In this document: positions 17,193 through 25,329 of the stretch, piece by piece | Numbering within the stretch: position 1 is the stretch's first letter | How the letters are laid out: the number at the start of each line of letters is the position of its first letter | Source: Candidatus Tritonobacter lacicola | GTDB lineage: Bacteria > Auribacterota > Tritonobacteria > Tritonobacterales > Tritonobacteraceae | Direction of reading: 5' to 3' | Length of the DNA stretch: 54,995 bases | Assembly: GCA_030765135.1 (NCBI GenBank) | Contig: JAVCDC010000040.1 | Span: forward strand, 1 to 54,995 | The notes under the pieces: generated by a model | What the model was told of the DNA's origin: nothing | The model's input: only the letters and a program-made list of their open reading frames with translations | Databases searched by the model: none | Position numbers and translations under genes: made by a program

Positions 17193-18230
17193 CTATCTTT
17201 CACCGCTCATTCTGCACGCCCCGTCGAGTATTTCAATCTTCCCCTCCAGGCCGGGGGTGGTCGATATCACTATCACCCCGTCCTCTTCACGGGCCGCCAC
17301 GGCGTCCACGCCGGGCATTCCATCGACCAGGGCGAGGCCCTCATCCTCCCCCAGGATAAAGATCGCCGTCGCGATGGCGTCGGCGACCACGCAGCTCCCG
17401 GCAACGGCGGTTACGGAAATGATATCAGTCTCCGCCGGATACCCCGTCCGCGGATCCATGATATGGCAGTAGCGCCTGCCGCCGGATTCGAAGTAATTCT
17501 CGTAACCACCGGAGGTGGCAACCGCCATGTTCGCAACGTCGAGCCGCGCCAGGAGCCTCTTCGCCTCCCGCGGATGGCGTATCCCGATCCGCCACCCTTT
17601 CTCACCGAGACAGTAGAGGTCACCTCCGACGTTCACGAGCCCCCTCTCGATTCCGCTCTCCCCGAGCGCCCGCGCGGCCCGGTCAACGCCGTAGCCCTTC
17701 GCAACACCGCCCAGGTCTATCGACATCCCGGGCTCGGGGAGCCGGACCGTTCCCCTTTCCCAGTCCATCTCCACCCTGCCGGCGCCCACGAGGTCCGCCA
17801 GGACGTCTTCAATATCACCTCTCCCCGGCTCCCTGAAGGTCCGCGTTCTGAAACCCCACAGATCAATCAGGGGTCCTACCGTGACGTCGAACGCACCGCC
17901 GCTCAGGGCGCTCACGCGCCCGGCCTCCTCCAGCACGGCTATCGTCCCCGGCCGCACGGATACGGGCGAGCCGCCGGCGGAGGCGTTGATCCGGGCGACA
18001 TCGCTGCCCTCACGGTAGGCGCTCATCGCCTCGTCAACAGCCTCGAGCTCCGAGAACGCAGCATCGAGGGCCTTCTCTGCCGCCTCCTTCGAAGGAGATT
18101 CAACCTTAATTTCCGCGACAGTCCCCATGACAAAGCCTGTTCTCTCGAATGTCCGTTCGGACGGCCCGCACGAGGAATGGAGGGTTAACAAGCATGCCAA
18201 CCCCACTAGAAAGGTACAAGCCTTATGCAT
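17193..18230 (-). CDS. apbE: FAD:protein FMN transferase, probable lipoprotein
   Basis: A 345-residue periplasmic flavin transferase that covalently attaches FMN to threonine of Rnf/Nqr-type or other redox proteins. Characteristic segments are FERTGFVMGTVAEIKV, SDVARIN, GAFDVTVGPLIDLWGF, DLGGVAKGYGVDRAA and HIMDPRTGYPAE (metal and FAD binding). The N terminus has a hydrophobic stretch (7-17) ending at a Cys in LHSSCG, so it is a possible lipoprotein, although His at -3 is not an ideal lipobox. No Rnf or Nqr gene is nearby; it is divergent from moeA. Confidence 0.93.
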   Translation of the reverse strand: MHKACTFLVGLACLLTLHSSCGPSERTFERTGFVMGTVAEIKVESPSKEAAEKALDAAFSELEAVDEAMSAYREGSDVARINASAGGSPVSVRPGTIAVLEEAGRVSALSGGAFDVTVGPLIDLWGFRTRTFREPGRGDIEDVLADLVGAGRVEMDWERGTVRLPEPGMSIDLGGVAKGYGVDRAARALGESGIERGLVNVGGDLYCLGEKGWRIGIRHPREAKRLLARLDVANMAVATSGGYENYFESGGRRYCHIMDPRTGYPAETDIISVTAVAGSCVVADAIATAIFILGEDEGLALVDGMPGVDAVAAREEDGVIVISTTPGLEGKIEILDGACRMSGER

Positions 18231-18326
18231 GATGTCCTATTATAACCGCACATTTGACTTATTATGCTGACTTATTGACAACCGATTTTGCAGGTGCTTA
18301 AATCTACTCAGGTGTCTCGATATTTT

Positions 18327-18351
18327 TAAAATTTTTCTCGAGAAAATTTTT
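18327..18351. repeat. AT palindrome upstream of moeA
   Basis: TTTTCTCGAGAAAA (18333-18346) is a perfect dyad flanked by A4T/T4 runs. It resembles the AAAATTTTT-CTCCG-AAAAATTTT hairpin at 37167-37189. Either could be a small RNA hairpin or a regulator site in the leader. Confidence 0.45.
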
Positions 18352-18355
18352 ACCG

Positions 18356-18386
18356 ATAAATTCGGGAGCGAAGCGAGCTAATTTAT
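18356..18386. repeat. 31-bp mini-palindrome, copy 2 (inverted)
   Basis: ATAAATT and AATTTAT arms enclose a 17-base core rich in GCGAAGCGAG. It is the reverse complement of the 11871-11901 element with 5 mismatches. The moeA ATG begins within the right arm at 18385, so the hairpin could mask the start codon. Confidence 0.6.
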
Positions 18387-19614
18387 GAGCGGGATGACGG
18401 AATTCGACGTTGCCGGGAGGAAGATACTGGAGGGGATAGAGCCCCTGCCAACCGTGGAGGTGGACATCCTCGAAAGCCTCGGCATGACACTCGCCGAGAA
18501 CGTCCCCTCCCCCAACGATATCCCCTTCGCCGCCAACTCCGCGATGGACGGCTTCGCCGTAATCCACAAGGACATCGAGGACGTCTCCGAGGACAACCCC
18601 GTCACGCTGAAAGTCATAGACGACATCAAGGCGGGAGACGTCTCCTCCCGGAAGGTGACTCCGGGAACGGCCATAAGGATCATGACGGGTGCGCCCCTCC
18701 CCCGGGGCGCCGACACGGTCGTCATGGTCGAGAAGACCAGGTCCGACGGTGATTCCGTGATTATAGCCGCCCCGGAAGATGCCGGTCAGAACGTCCGCCG
18801 GGCCAGCGAGGACGTGCGGAAGGGCGAGGTTATCCTCGAGCAGGGAGAGATTATCGAGCCCGCCGGCATGGGGATGCTGGCATCGATCGGCAGGAGCCGG
18901 GTCCGCGTGAGTAGAAGGCCCCGCGTGGCTATTCTCGCGACGGGCAACGAGCTCATAGAACCGGACGGGCAGATAGCCACGGGGAAGGTCAGGAACACCA
19001 ACACCTACTCACTCTTCGGCCAGGTGCTCCGGTGCGGCGCCGGGCCCGTCGCCCTGGGCATAGCGAGGGATTCCAGGGAGGATACCGAAAAAAAGGTCAA
19101 GGTAGGACTGGCCCACGATGTCCTGCTCACCTCCGGCGGCGTCTCCGTGGGCGACTACGACATGGTGCGTGACGTGCTCACGGAGATGGGGCTGAAGCTC
19201 GTCTTCTGGAAGGTCAGGATCAAGCCGGGCATGCCCCTCCTCTACGGAAGGATCGGCAATACACCGGTCTTCGGCCTCCCAGGCAACCCCGTCTCGTCCA
19301 TGGTGACCTTCGAGCTCTTCGTCCGCCCCGCCATTCTCAAGATGATGGGCAGGAATAAGCTCTTCCGTCCCGTGGTAACGGTAACACTCGATGAGGACAT
19401 AGATCTCAGAACGGGGAGAAACCACTTCCTGAGGGCGGTCGTCACCAGAGCCGACGGAGGAGGCTACACCGCCAGGACGACCGGGCCCCAGGGCTCCGGC
19501 ATCCTCACGTCCATGGTGCTGGCCAACGCGCTCCTGATGGTCGGCCCCGACGTCTCCCGCGTCGAGAGAGGCACCGGGCTGAAGGCCATGCTGACAGGCA
19601 AGGAGTCTATGTGA
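18385..19614 (+). CDS. moeA: Molybdopterin molybdenumtransferase
   Basis: Inserts molybdenum (or tungsten) into molybdopterin-AMP. It is 409 residues with the family motifs NSAMDGFAV (about residues 52-60), IMTGAPLPRGADTVVMVE, ATGNELIEPD, TSGGVSVGDYDMV and FGLPGNPVSSMVTFELFVRP. The start could be ATG 18385 or 18394; no strong ribosome site favours either. The stop overlaps the GTG start of tatA, so the two are co-translated. Confidence 0.94.
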   Translation: MSGMTEFDVAGRKILEGIEPLPTVEVDILESLGMTLAENVPSPNDIPFAANSAMDGFAVIHKDIEDVSEDNPVTLKVIDDIKAGDVSSRKVTPGTAIRIMTGAPLPRGADTVVMVEKTRSDGDSVIIAAPEDAGQNVRRASEDVRKGEVILEQGEIIEPAGMGMLASIGRSRVRVSRRPRVAILATGNELIEPDGQIATGKVRNTNTYSLFGQVLRCGAGPVALGIARDSREDTEKKVKVGLAHDVLLTSGGVSVGDYDMVRDVLTEMGLKLVFWKVRIKPGMPLLYGRIGNTPVFGLPGNPVSSMVTFELFVRPAILKMMGRNKLFRPVVTVTLDEDIDLRTGRNHFLRAVVTRADGGGYTARTTGPQGSGILTSMVLANALLMVGPDVSRVERGTGLKAMLTGKESM

Positions 19615-19772
19615 TACCCAGCTTCGGCTTCGGGGAGTTAGTATTCATATTCCTCGCCGTTCTCGTCGTCTTCGGCTCGAGGAGAATGCCGGAACTGGCT
19701 CGCATGCTCGGCAAGGCCGTCCGGGAGCTTCGCAAGGTCGCCGAGGACTTCCGCAACAATATCGGGATCTGA
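19611..19772 (+). CDS. tatA: Short TatA/TatB-type twin-arginine translocase subunit
   Basis: A 53-residue protein starting with GTG at 19611 (GTGA overlap with the moeA stop) and preceded by an AAGGAG ribosome site. It has the TatA architecture: a short periplasmic end, FGFGE, one membrane helix (about residues 9-21, LVFIFLAVLVVFG), the hinge GSRRMPELARMLGKA, then an amphipathic helix. It is shorter than most TatA proteins and lacks the charged tail, but the core is complete. Coupling to moeA fits export of folded molybdoenzymes. tatC is not in the window. Confidence 0.88.
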   Translation: MIPSFGFGELVFIFLAVLVVFGSRRMPELARMLGKAVRELRKVAEDFRNNIGI

Positions 19773-19796
19773 TCGCTCCCCATCCTTCAAATTACT

Positions 19797-19826
19797 CCCT
19801 CTCCCCCCAAAAATTGGGGGAGAGGG
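19797..19826 (+). terminator. GC hairpin after tatA
   Basis: CCCTCTCCCCCC / GGGGGAGAGGG arms around an AAAAATT loop, 25 bases past the tatA stop. A T-rich stretch does not follow directly. Elements of the same CCCTCTCCCC...GGGGAGAGGG class recur at 32301-32340, 42111-42136, 42277-42303, 45871-45896 and 46016-46041, so it may be a dispersed palindrome acting as a terminator. Confidence 0.55.
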
Positions 19827-20054
19827 TTACTTGTCCTGTCGAAGATCCGGCAATTGTTGACGGAAGCACAGTCAAAAGATTGTTTTTAACAGGTATTCCA
19901 GTGCTTACCTTCGACTGAATTGGAGAAGAACCAATCCTGTTATCCCGGCAATGATTGGAGACGTCTCCCCGGGAGCAGGGCTTTAGTTTTTCGGTTCTTT
20001 ACGTTACCGAAGCCGAAACGGGCTTCTTCACCCTAACCCTTGCCGGATCCCCGA

Positions 20055-20897
20055 CTACTTTGACGCGACGTAGAGCGTCGTCGTCGCAAGGCGGCGGATA
20101 AGGGGGATCTTCTCCAGGACCACTTCGAGCAACCGGGCGAGCGGCATAAGTACGTTGGGCGTTATCTCTGGGACAAAGACGAAGTCCCGGCTGGATTCCA
20201 GCGTCATCCCCGCACTCTTCACGAGCGCAGCCATCTCCCCCTTCGAGAGCGGCTTGTTGGTCATCCTGTCGCCCCGGGACGTGCCGGGGGGGACGAAGCC
20301 ATCCTCGCCGGGCTCCGACGGAAGCATCGGGATGAGCTTCCTGGCCAGAGATAACTTCCCCAGTAACTGCTTCACGATTTCGGCCAGGCCGAACCTGTTG
20401 GGCGTCGTTACGACAAGCTTGCCCCCGGGCTTCAGGCACCTGCTTATCTCACTCATTATCAGCGGCCGTTCGGCGGGGAAGAAGTGCTCGAAAGCCTCGA
20501 TGGAGAATATATAGTCGAAATACCCGTCCTGGCAGGGAATGGCTGTCGCGTTGGCGTACCCCAGTTTTATGGAATAGCCGTTCTTCTTCGACAGCTCCAT
20601 ACCAAACTCTATCGACCTGTCGCAGATGTCTATGCCGTGCGCCTCCGCCCCAAGGGAGGCGGCAAGCATGGCCAGGTAGCCCCAGTCGCAGCCGAGGTCG
20701 AGCATCCTGTCCCCTCTCCTTATCTCCACCTGCTTGAGGGCCTCGAGGGGGCGGCGGCCGTACTCAACGTACCGCAGGACCTTTAACGGGCTCATGAACC
20801 ACTCCCTGTAGAGAAAAGCCTCCTCGACCCCGGGGGAGTCCCCCAGTGGGAGAAGGTCCAAGTAATAAACCCGCCCGTCCTGTATAACCTTGCCCAT
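20055..20897 (-). CDS. Class I SAM-dependent methyltransferase
   Basis: A 280-residue methyltransferase. Motif I is MLDLGCDWGYLAMLAA (about residues 64-79), the acidic residue ending beta-2 is in AHGIDICD, and the post-motif YFDYIFSIEAFEHFF matches the ubiquinone/menaquinone UbiE-type fold. The substrate is unknown; neighbours give no clue. A GGAGCGATAC ribosome site precedes the ATG. Confidence 0.85.
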   Translation of the reverse strand: MGKVIQDGRVYYLDLLPLGDSPGVEEAFLYREWFMSPLKVLRYVEYGRRPLEALKQVEIRRGDRMLDLGCDWGYLAMLAASLGAEAHGIDICDRSIEFGMELSKKNGYSIKLGYANATAIPCQDGYFDYIFSIEAFEHFFPAERPLIMSEISRCLKPGGKLVVTTPNRFGLAEIVKQLLGKLSLARKLIPMLPSEPGEDGFVPPGTSRGDRMTNKPLSKGEMAALVKSAGMTLESSRDFVFVPEITPNVLMPLARLLEVVLEKIPLIRRLATTTLYVASK

Positions 20898-20987
20898 TGT
20901 ATCGCTCCGGCGGCTACTATATCAGGAGCACCCCACGTGCATCAATAGCCGCCTTGCTGAAAGAAATCGTCGCCTCTACCACCCGGT

Positions 20988-21004
20988 AAAAAGCCCGGCT
21001 TTTT
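20988..21004 (-). terminator. Intrinsic terminator after the endonuclease-like gene
   Basis: AAAAAGCC-C-GGCTTTTT is a compact stem that ends in T5 on either strand. On the minus strand it lies 136 bases past the stop of the 21140-22288 gene and before the methyltransferase start at 20897. Confidence 0.6.
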
Positions 21005-21060
21005 CTTATAGCTGATTTTCAGGGGGTAAAAATTGCGTTTAAGACCCCCCGGAAGGCCAA

Positions 21061-21117
21061 ATTGGGTCTAACTAATAAGGGAAGATTTAATATTTAAGAT
21101 GCGGACCCTACTGTACG
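21061..21117. repeat. 57-bp perfect direct repeat, copy A
   Basis: Identical over 57 bases to 24283-24339 (starts ATTGGGTCTAACTAATAAGG, ends GACCCTACTGTACG). GGGTC near the left end and GACCC near the right end are inverted. This copy lies 22 bases downstream of the endonuclease-like gene. Confidence 0.85.
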
Positions 21118-21139
21118 TTTTATTGGGGTGGAGCTGATT

Positions 21140-22288
21140 TTATTGCCAACCAAAATCGCATCCTGATTGTCCCTCGTCGCCGTAGTTCTGCCCCCAGTCC
21201 TTCATGTAGCCCGAAGGCGCAGCTGAGGTGTAAGGCTGGAAATTTATTCTTATCGTACCGATGCCTATCCTGATATCCATGACCACCGGCAAATGGTCGG
21301 AGCTGTAATTCTCATGAGTGTCGTTTTGCTCGAGACCGGCGGCGGCGAGCTGCTCAGAATTCATGCTGAGCGTATTTAAAATGAAGCTGTTCGCAACCGT
21401 CGAAGCACTGTCCGTATAGTAGAAACGATCTATCCTGCTGTACGGATATTCCGTGTCGCTCGGCCAGGTGTCCGGATCTACGTTATACGGGTTTTCAGGC
21501 TTGGTATCGGTGATATCGGTAATATCCCAATCTCCTTTGACATCAGGTCCATAGGTCCCGTTATCCTGGATGTCGCCCGTGCGGAGGGTTACTTCGGGTT
21601 GGGGATGTTCGGAATAGAAATTGAAGTCACCCATGACAATCATGGGAGTATCGCTTCCGAGGCTTATATAATTATGTTGCGCTTCGGGGGCGTCTCTGGC
21701 ATCTCCCATCCAGCAAGCGATCGCGTCACAGCTTTTCTGCCGTTTTGCTTCGGATTCAGGGTCACTCATTGCTTTTAGGTGGACTCCCATAATGTATAAG
21801 TCTTTGAAATGTGCGCCATCAGGCAAGTCCACCAGGCCGATGGTTACTCCACGGCTAGAGGAAGGCGGGTTCGTGTCAGTCCGGGTCATCGAAAGCGGGT
21901 ATCGTGAAGCCAATACATTTCGTCGACCGTCAGACATGCCGAAATGGATTTCCCATGTCGCTCCATACGGCAGGACACTGTCAAGGCGAGATCGAATAGA
22001 AGATTCTGATAAACTGCTATTAATTTCCTGGAAGACGATGACGTCCGGTCCGATTGCCGATAGAATACGGTTGAAAGCGTCATCTCTGCTTGGGTCGGAG
22101 ATAAAATCCATATGGGTGTTGTAGCTCAACAATCGGACATCGGTATCCAGATCCTTGGAGAAATCACCTGCGGAGGGGTTGAAAGCATAGGCGCTCGACT
22201 GCCCGAGTAAAGAGCAGGTCTGTAACAGGAAGAGCGCCGAGAAAACCGCCAGTGATAGGTTATATAACCTATGAATTATTGTGCGCAT
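21140..22288 (-). CDS. Secreted endonuclease/exonuclease/phosphatase-family protein with NFQP-GW tag
   Basis: A 382-residue protein with a signal peptide (about residues 1-35, cleavage after SAYA). The fold is the DNase I-like EEP superfamily: VIVFQEINS (metal Glu88), MGVHLKAMSD, MIVMGDFNF (Asp-Phe-Asn) and YSSDHLPVVMDI (catalytic Asp-His). It may cleave nucleic acid or phospho-esters outside the cell. The last 37 residues (346-382) form a tag starting IRINFQP and ending FGWQ, shared with the proteins at 26058-28283 and 28280-29449. A good promoter precedes it at 22313-22341, and AGGGAG is the ribosome site. Confidence 0.85.
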   Translation of the reverse strand: MRTIIHRLYNLSLAVFSALFLLQTCSLLGQSSAYAFNPSAGDFSKDLDTDVRLLSYNTHMDFISDPSRDDAFNRILSAIGPDVIVFQEINSSLSESSIRSRLDSVLPYGATWEIHFGMSDGRRNVLASRYPLSMTRTDTNPPSSSRGVTIGLVDLPDGAHFKDLYIMGVHLKAMSDPESEAKRQKSCDAIACWMGDARDAPEAQHNYISLGSDTPMIVMGDFNFYSEHPQPEVTLRTGDIQDNGTYGPDVKGDWDITDITDTKPENPYNVDPDTWPSDTEYPYSRIDRFYYTDSASTVANSFILNTLSMNSEQLAAAGLEQNDTHENYSSDHLPVVMDIRIGIGTIRINFQPYTSAAPSGYMKDWGQNYGDEGQSGCDFGWQ

Positions 22289-22312
22289 TTCACTCCCTAA
22301 CTCCCTAATACT

Positions 22313-22341
22313 ATTATACCTTATGTTATTACATTAGGCAA
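22313..22341 (-). promoter_or_regulatory. Sigma70-like promoter of the endonuclease-like gene
   Basis: On the minus strand TTGCCT (22336-22341), a 17-base spacer, and a perfect TATAAT (22313-22318). Transcription would start near 22306, leaving a leader of under 20 bases with AGGGAG before the ATG. Confidence 0.65.
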
Positions 22342-22766
22342 GTCGTATTCTGTCCAGACTTTTTCATCACGGTTTTGAGGTCGGTCGCTATATCAGTTTG
22401 GAGCGGATCATCGAGCAGAGTAAAGATACTTATTACGAGTCCCTCGGCAATAGTTCAGAGAATTGGCACCAGGGCCGACACGACATCCTCCCCTGGTTTA
22501 ACTATTATCTGGGAGTTCTACGAGCTGCGTACCGGGAATTTGAGGAAAGGGCGGGTTCGGTTTCCTTCCCCAAAGGGGCAAAGACCGAGCTTGTGGAAAA
22601 AGCTGTTGAGGCTTTTGTCGGCGATTTTACAGTGAGGGATATTCAACGCGCTGTTCCCAATGTCGGTATAGATATGATCAGGCGGGTCTTGAGACAGATG
22701 CGCCTTTCCGGCACAATCGTGTGCTTAAAAAGAGGCCGAACCGCCCGCTGGAGGAAAAAGAAGTAA
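22338..22766 (+). pseudogene. Truncated Fic-family protein (C-terminal part)
   Basis: The frame open from 22338 to 22766 encodes the end of a Fic protein. HHGFEVGRYISLERIIEQSK is the helix after the Fic core, followed by YYESLG, WHQGRHDILPW, and a winged-helix tail (VEAFVGDFTVRDIQRAVPNV). The catalytic HPFxxGNGR motif and everything before it are missing, and a stop codon (22335-22337) closes the frame immediately upstream. No credible start precedes it. A TTG at 22398 might express the fragment, but an AMPylation activity is excluded. Confidence 0.85.
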
Positions 22767-22804
22767 TGCCATCCTCCATTCCCCCTGATTTTTATATAAT
22801 AGCC

Positions 22805-22833
22805 TTGTATTTTTAAAGGATACATATTAATAT
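22805..22833 (+). promoter_or_regulatory. Possible promoter of the AAA ATPase gene
   Basis: TTGTAT, 17 bases, TAATAT in an AT-rich stretch 42 bases before the ATG at 22875. It is a weak match to sigma70 and is listed because the spacing is ideal. Confidence 0.35.
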
Positions 22834-22874
22834 AACCCCGTAATTTTAAACATTAAGAGCGGGGGTGGGGTACA

Positions 22875-24197
22875 ATGAGCACTATGAAACGGCTGATCGA
22901 GCAGGACCTTGAAAACTGGAAAAACAGCCGGCGCCGCAAGCCTTTGATCCTGCGCGGAGCACGGCAGGTCGGTAAAACTTATTCCATAACCCGGTTCGGG
23001 GAAAGAGCCTTCGATGAGGTTGCGACCATCGATCTGGAAAGAAATCCGGAATGGCATCGCGTTTTCGAGGGTGACCTGAATCCGAAACGCATCACAGGCG
23101 ACCTGGAAGTCCTGCTTAACCGGAAGATAGTTCCCGGCAAAACCTTGCTGTTTTTCGATGAGATACAGGCCTGCCCCCGGGCGATCACCGCACTCCGCTA
23201 CTTTTATGAGGAACTACCTGACCTGCATGTTATCGCGGCCGGGTCTCTGCTTGAGTTTGCCATGAAGGAAGCCTCATTCCCGGTCGGGCGTGTTCAATTC
23301 ATGCACCTCTCCCCTCTCTCTTTCGTCGAATACCTTATGGCCACCGGCCGCAATGCAGCCGCTCACACTATAATGGCGCCACCCGGAAGACTTGCTGATT
23401 CAATCGACGATCTTCTCTGCAAAGAGCTCCGCCGGTATTTCTTTGTTGGAGGCATGCCTGAATGTGTGATGGCGTATACAGCTACGGGTTCACTGCGCGA
23501 GTCGTTCGAGGTCCAGGCCGAAATCTGCGAGACCTATCGGATGGATTTTGCAAAGTACGCGCCCCGGGCGAACAGACTCTGCCTTAACGCCGTATTGACC
23601 TCGGTCGCCCGGACCGTTGGGCGGCAGATAAAATACTCCCGGCTTGCCGACGGCTACTCGAACCCTACGCTGAAAAAAGCCTTTGAGCTGCTTTGCCTGG
23701 CCGGCCTTATCAACAAAGTACCGTCGACAGATCCCTCGGGCCTCCCACTGGGTTCGGCAGCCTCTCCAAAGATATTTAAGGCCCTCATGGTCGATGTCGG
23801 TCTTATGCGATATCTCTCCGGCATGCCTGTTGACGTGGAGTACGACCAAACGGACCTGCTCGATATTTACCGTGGGGCTATGGCCGAGCAGTTCGTCGGC
23901 CAGGAAATGGTCCTCTCCCAGAATAACGAACTCTACTACTGGTCGCGGCGGGCGAAAGGCAGTTCCGCCGAGGTCGACTATGTCTCGGTTCACGCCGGAA
24001 AAATCTATCCCGTGGAAGTGAAAAGCGGGCCGGCAGGCAGGCTGAAAAGCCTGCACCTCTTTTTAAAACAATACCGCAACTCCCCGGGAGGAATCGTCCT
24101 TTCAATGCAGCCCTATTCCGAACTGCAGAAGCAAAAGCTGACGTTCGTTCCCCTCTACTTTGCTTTTTCAGCCACCGGAGGAACAGGGACTCTATAG
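22875..24197 (+). CDS. AAA_14/DUF4143 ATP-binding protein
   Basis: A 440-residue protein of the widespread ATPase family with an N-terminal AAA domain and a C-terminal nuclease-like DUF4143. The P-loop is GARQVGKT (28-35), Walker B LLFFDEIQ (91-98), and a sensor-type AAGSLLEFA follows. The C-terminal SSAEVDYVSVH...YPVEVKSG pattern resembles a PD-(D/E)XK core. Such genes are frequent in mobile or accessory regions and their role is unknown. This one lies inside the segment bounded by the 57-bp repeats, next to the Fic remnant. GGGGTGGGG upstream could act as ribosome site. Confidence 0.9.
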   Translation: MSTMKRLIEQDLENWKNSRRRKPLILRGARQVGKTYSITRFGERAFDEVATIDLERNPEWHRVFEGDLNPKRITGDLEVLLNRKIVPGKTLLFFDEIQACPRAITALRYFYEELPDLHVIAAGSLLEFAMKEASFPVGRVQFMHLSPLSFVEYLMATGRNAAAHTIMAPPGRLADSIDDLLCKELRRYFFVGGMPECVMAYTATGSLRESFEVQAEICETYRMDFAKYAPRANRLCLNAVLTSVARTVGRQIKYSRLADGYSNPTLKKAFELLCLAGLINKVPSTDPSGLPLGSAASPKIFKALMVDVGLMRYLSGMPVDVEYDQTDLLDIYRGAMAEQFVGQEMVLSQNNELYYWSRRAKGSSAEVDYVSVHAGKIYPVEVKSGPAGRLKSLHLFLKQYRNSPGGIVLSMQPYSELQKQKLTFVPLYFAFSATGGTGTL

Positions 24198-24282
24198 CAG
24201 GAAAGCTTCTTTGCCTCTTGCTTTTCTCTTTTTCAATCGTCAATCTGCAATCGTCGATCGCCATTCCCTTGCGGAGGGCTGA

Positions 24283-24339
24283 ATTGGGTCTAACTAATAA
24301 GGGAAGATTTAATATTTAAGATGCGGACCCTACTGTACG
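24283..24339. repeat. 57-bp perfect direct repeat, copy B
   Basis: Identical to 21061-21117 in the same orientation. The two copies bound a segment of about 3.2 kb with the endonuclease-like gene, the Fic remnant and the AAA ATPase. Confidence 0.85.
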
Positions 24340-24384
24340 GACCCCATTCCCCACAGTGAATATATCGCCTAGGGCAAATAAGTA

Positions 24385-24864
24385 CTAAGGTTCATTCCAA
24401 CCACTAACAGTCCGAATTTTATAGATGCCAGGCTGGGTAAAGGAAACCTTGCCACCACTAGTATCGGGGTAATACCAATATTCACCAGAACTGTGTTTTT
24501 TAATCCTGCCTGGCTCGCCAAATATTTCTCTAACCTTTTCCTGGGGCATGCCTATCCGTAACATGCGCCATTGTCTTATGGGGGGAACAGAAGCGGAAGT
24601 TGAATCCTTACTATCTTTTAATAACTTTATTTCCCATGCCAACTCTCTAACACGTTTTTCTAAATACCGTACTCTTTCTTTAAGACCCTTGATTGTATTA
24701 TCTGGATTCTTATGCTCTCTACTTTCACCCACTGACTTCTGTCCAGAATCTGGTTCCCCTATTAAAATAATTTTCTCTTCTCCACCCAGACTCTGTTTTG
24801 GGGCGATGCAAAGCAATGATGCAATAAAGATACCCAGCATAGCCTTGAAGAATATTCCGGTCAT
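24385..24864 (-). CDS. Secreted protein with coiled coil and SmpA/BamE-like domain
   Basis: A 159-residue protein. An N-terminal hydrophobic signal (about 5-27) is followed by a heptad-rich helix (about 58-85, LKERVRYLEKRVRELAWEIK) and a C-terminal domain RIGMPQEKVREIFGEP...YWYYPD...GKVSF. That domain is the pattern of the SmpA/OmlA (BamE-like) fold. There is no lipobox, only a Cys in the signal (SLLCIAP), so envelope location is inferred. It stands alone, with no operon partner and an ATCCTCC (GGAGGAT) ribosome site. Confidence 0.65.
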   Translation of the reverse strand: MTGIFFKAMLGIFIASLLCIAPKQSLGGEEKIILIGEPDSGQKSVGESREHKNPDNTIKGLKERVRYLEKRVRELAWEIKLLKDSKDSTSASVPPIRQWRMLRIGMPQEKVREIFGEPGRIKKHSSGEYWYYPDTSGGKVSFTQPGIYKIRTVSGWNEP

Positions 24865-25329
24865 TTTATCCTCCTTTCATACTATCGGAGCTGTGGCTAA
24901 GCTAATCGTGGGGCACTTTTGTCGATGTTCCTTTTTACTTCATGCCAATGTCAGTTACGCCGACCGCATCATTGCCCGAAGGCATTATCCAGAAGTCAAG
25001 GGTAAATGCGACCCCTTTCACCCTTTCAGCGACCCCTTTCAGCGATTTAATAGTTGATAGCGCAGGTCTTGACCCCATTTCCACATAACTAACCATAGAA
25101 GTGATCCAATAATATTCTCGGTCATCGCTTTGCTCTAGAAGCAGGCTCAGCCGCTGCAAGTTCTGAGGCAGCGAAGAATCTCAAGGGCTGAAAGCCCGAA
25201 GAACTTGATTTTCTCCTGATCTGCCAACAAGTAAGTTAACAAGTAAACACCGTCCCCTATTCCCATAAATAGATGACCCCGCTCGCCGAAGTCAATAAGT
25301 CAACTCCGTCCCCCCTTCTTTTGACATTA
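24865..25329. other. Gap with transposase-end-like repeat remnants
   Basis: No gene seen. Around 24998-25080 the words GCGACCCCTTT, CAGCGACCCCTTTCAGCG and TTGACCCC look like the ends of small REP/Y1-transposase-associated elements. The 45-base REP-like sequence at 25214-25260 follows. A short minus-strand frame (24935-25159) resembles no protein I know. Confidence 0.45.
25214..25260. repeat. REP-like repeat, copy 1 of 3
   Basis: TCCTGATC, then about 6 variable bases, then a conserved block AAGTAAGTTAACAAGTAAAC followed by ACCGTCCCCT. Other copies are at 25881-25925 and 29701-29747, all in the same orientation. Confidence 0.75.

Noticed and set aside
24935..25159. 74-residue minus-strand frame
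   Set aside because: It is made largely of repeat words (GGGGTCGCTGAAAGGG) and has no plausible ribosome site or family resemblance.
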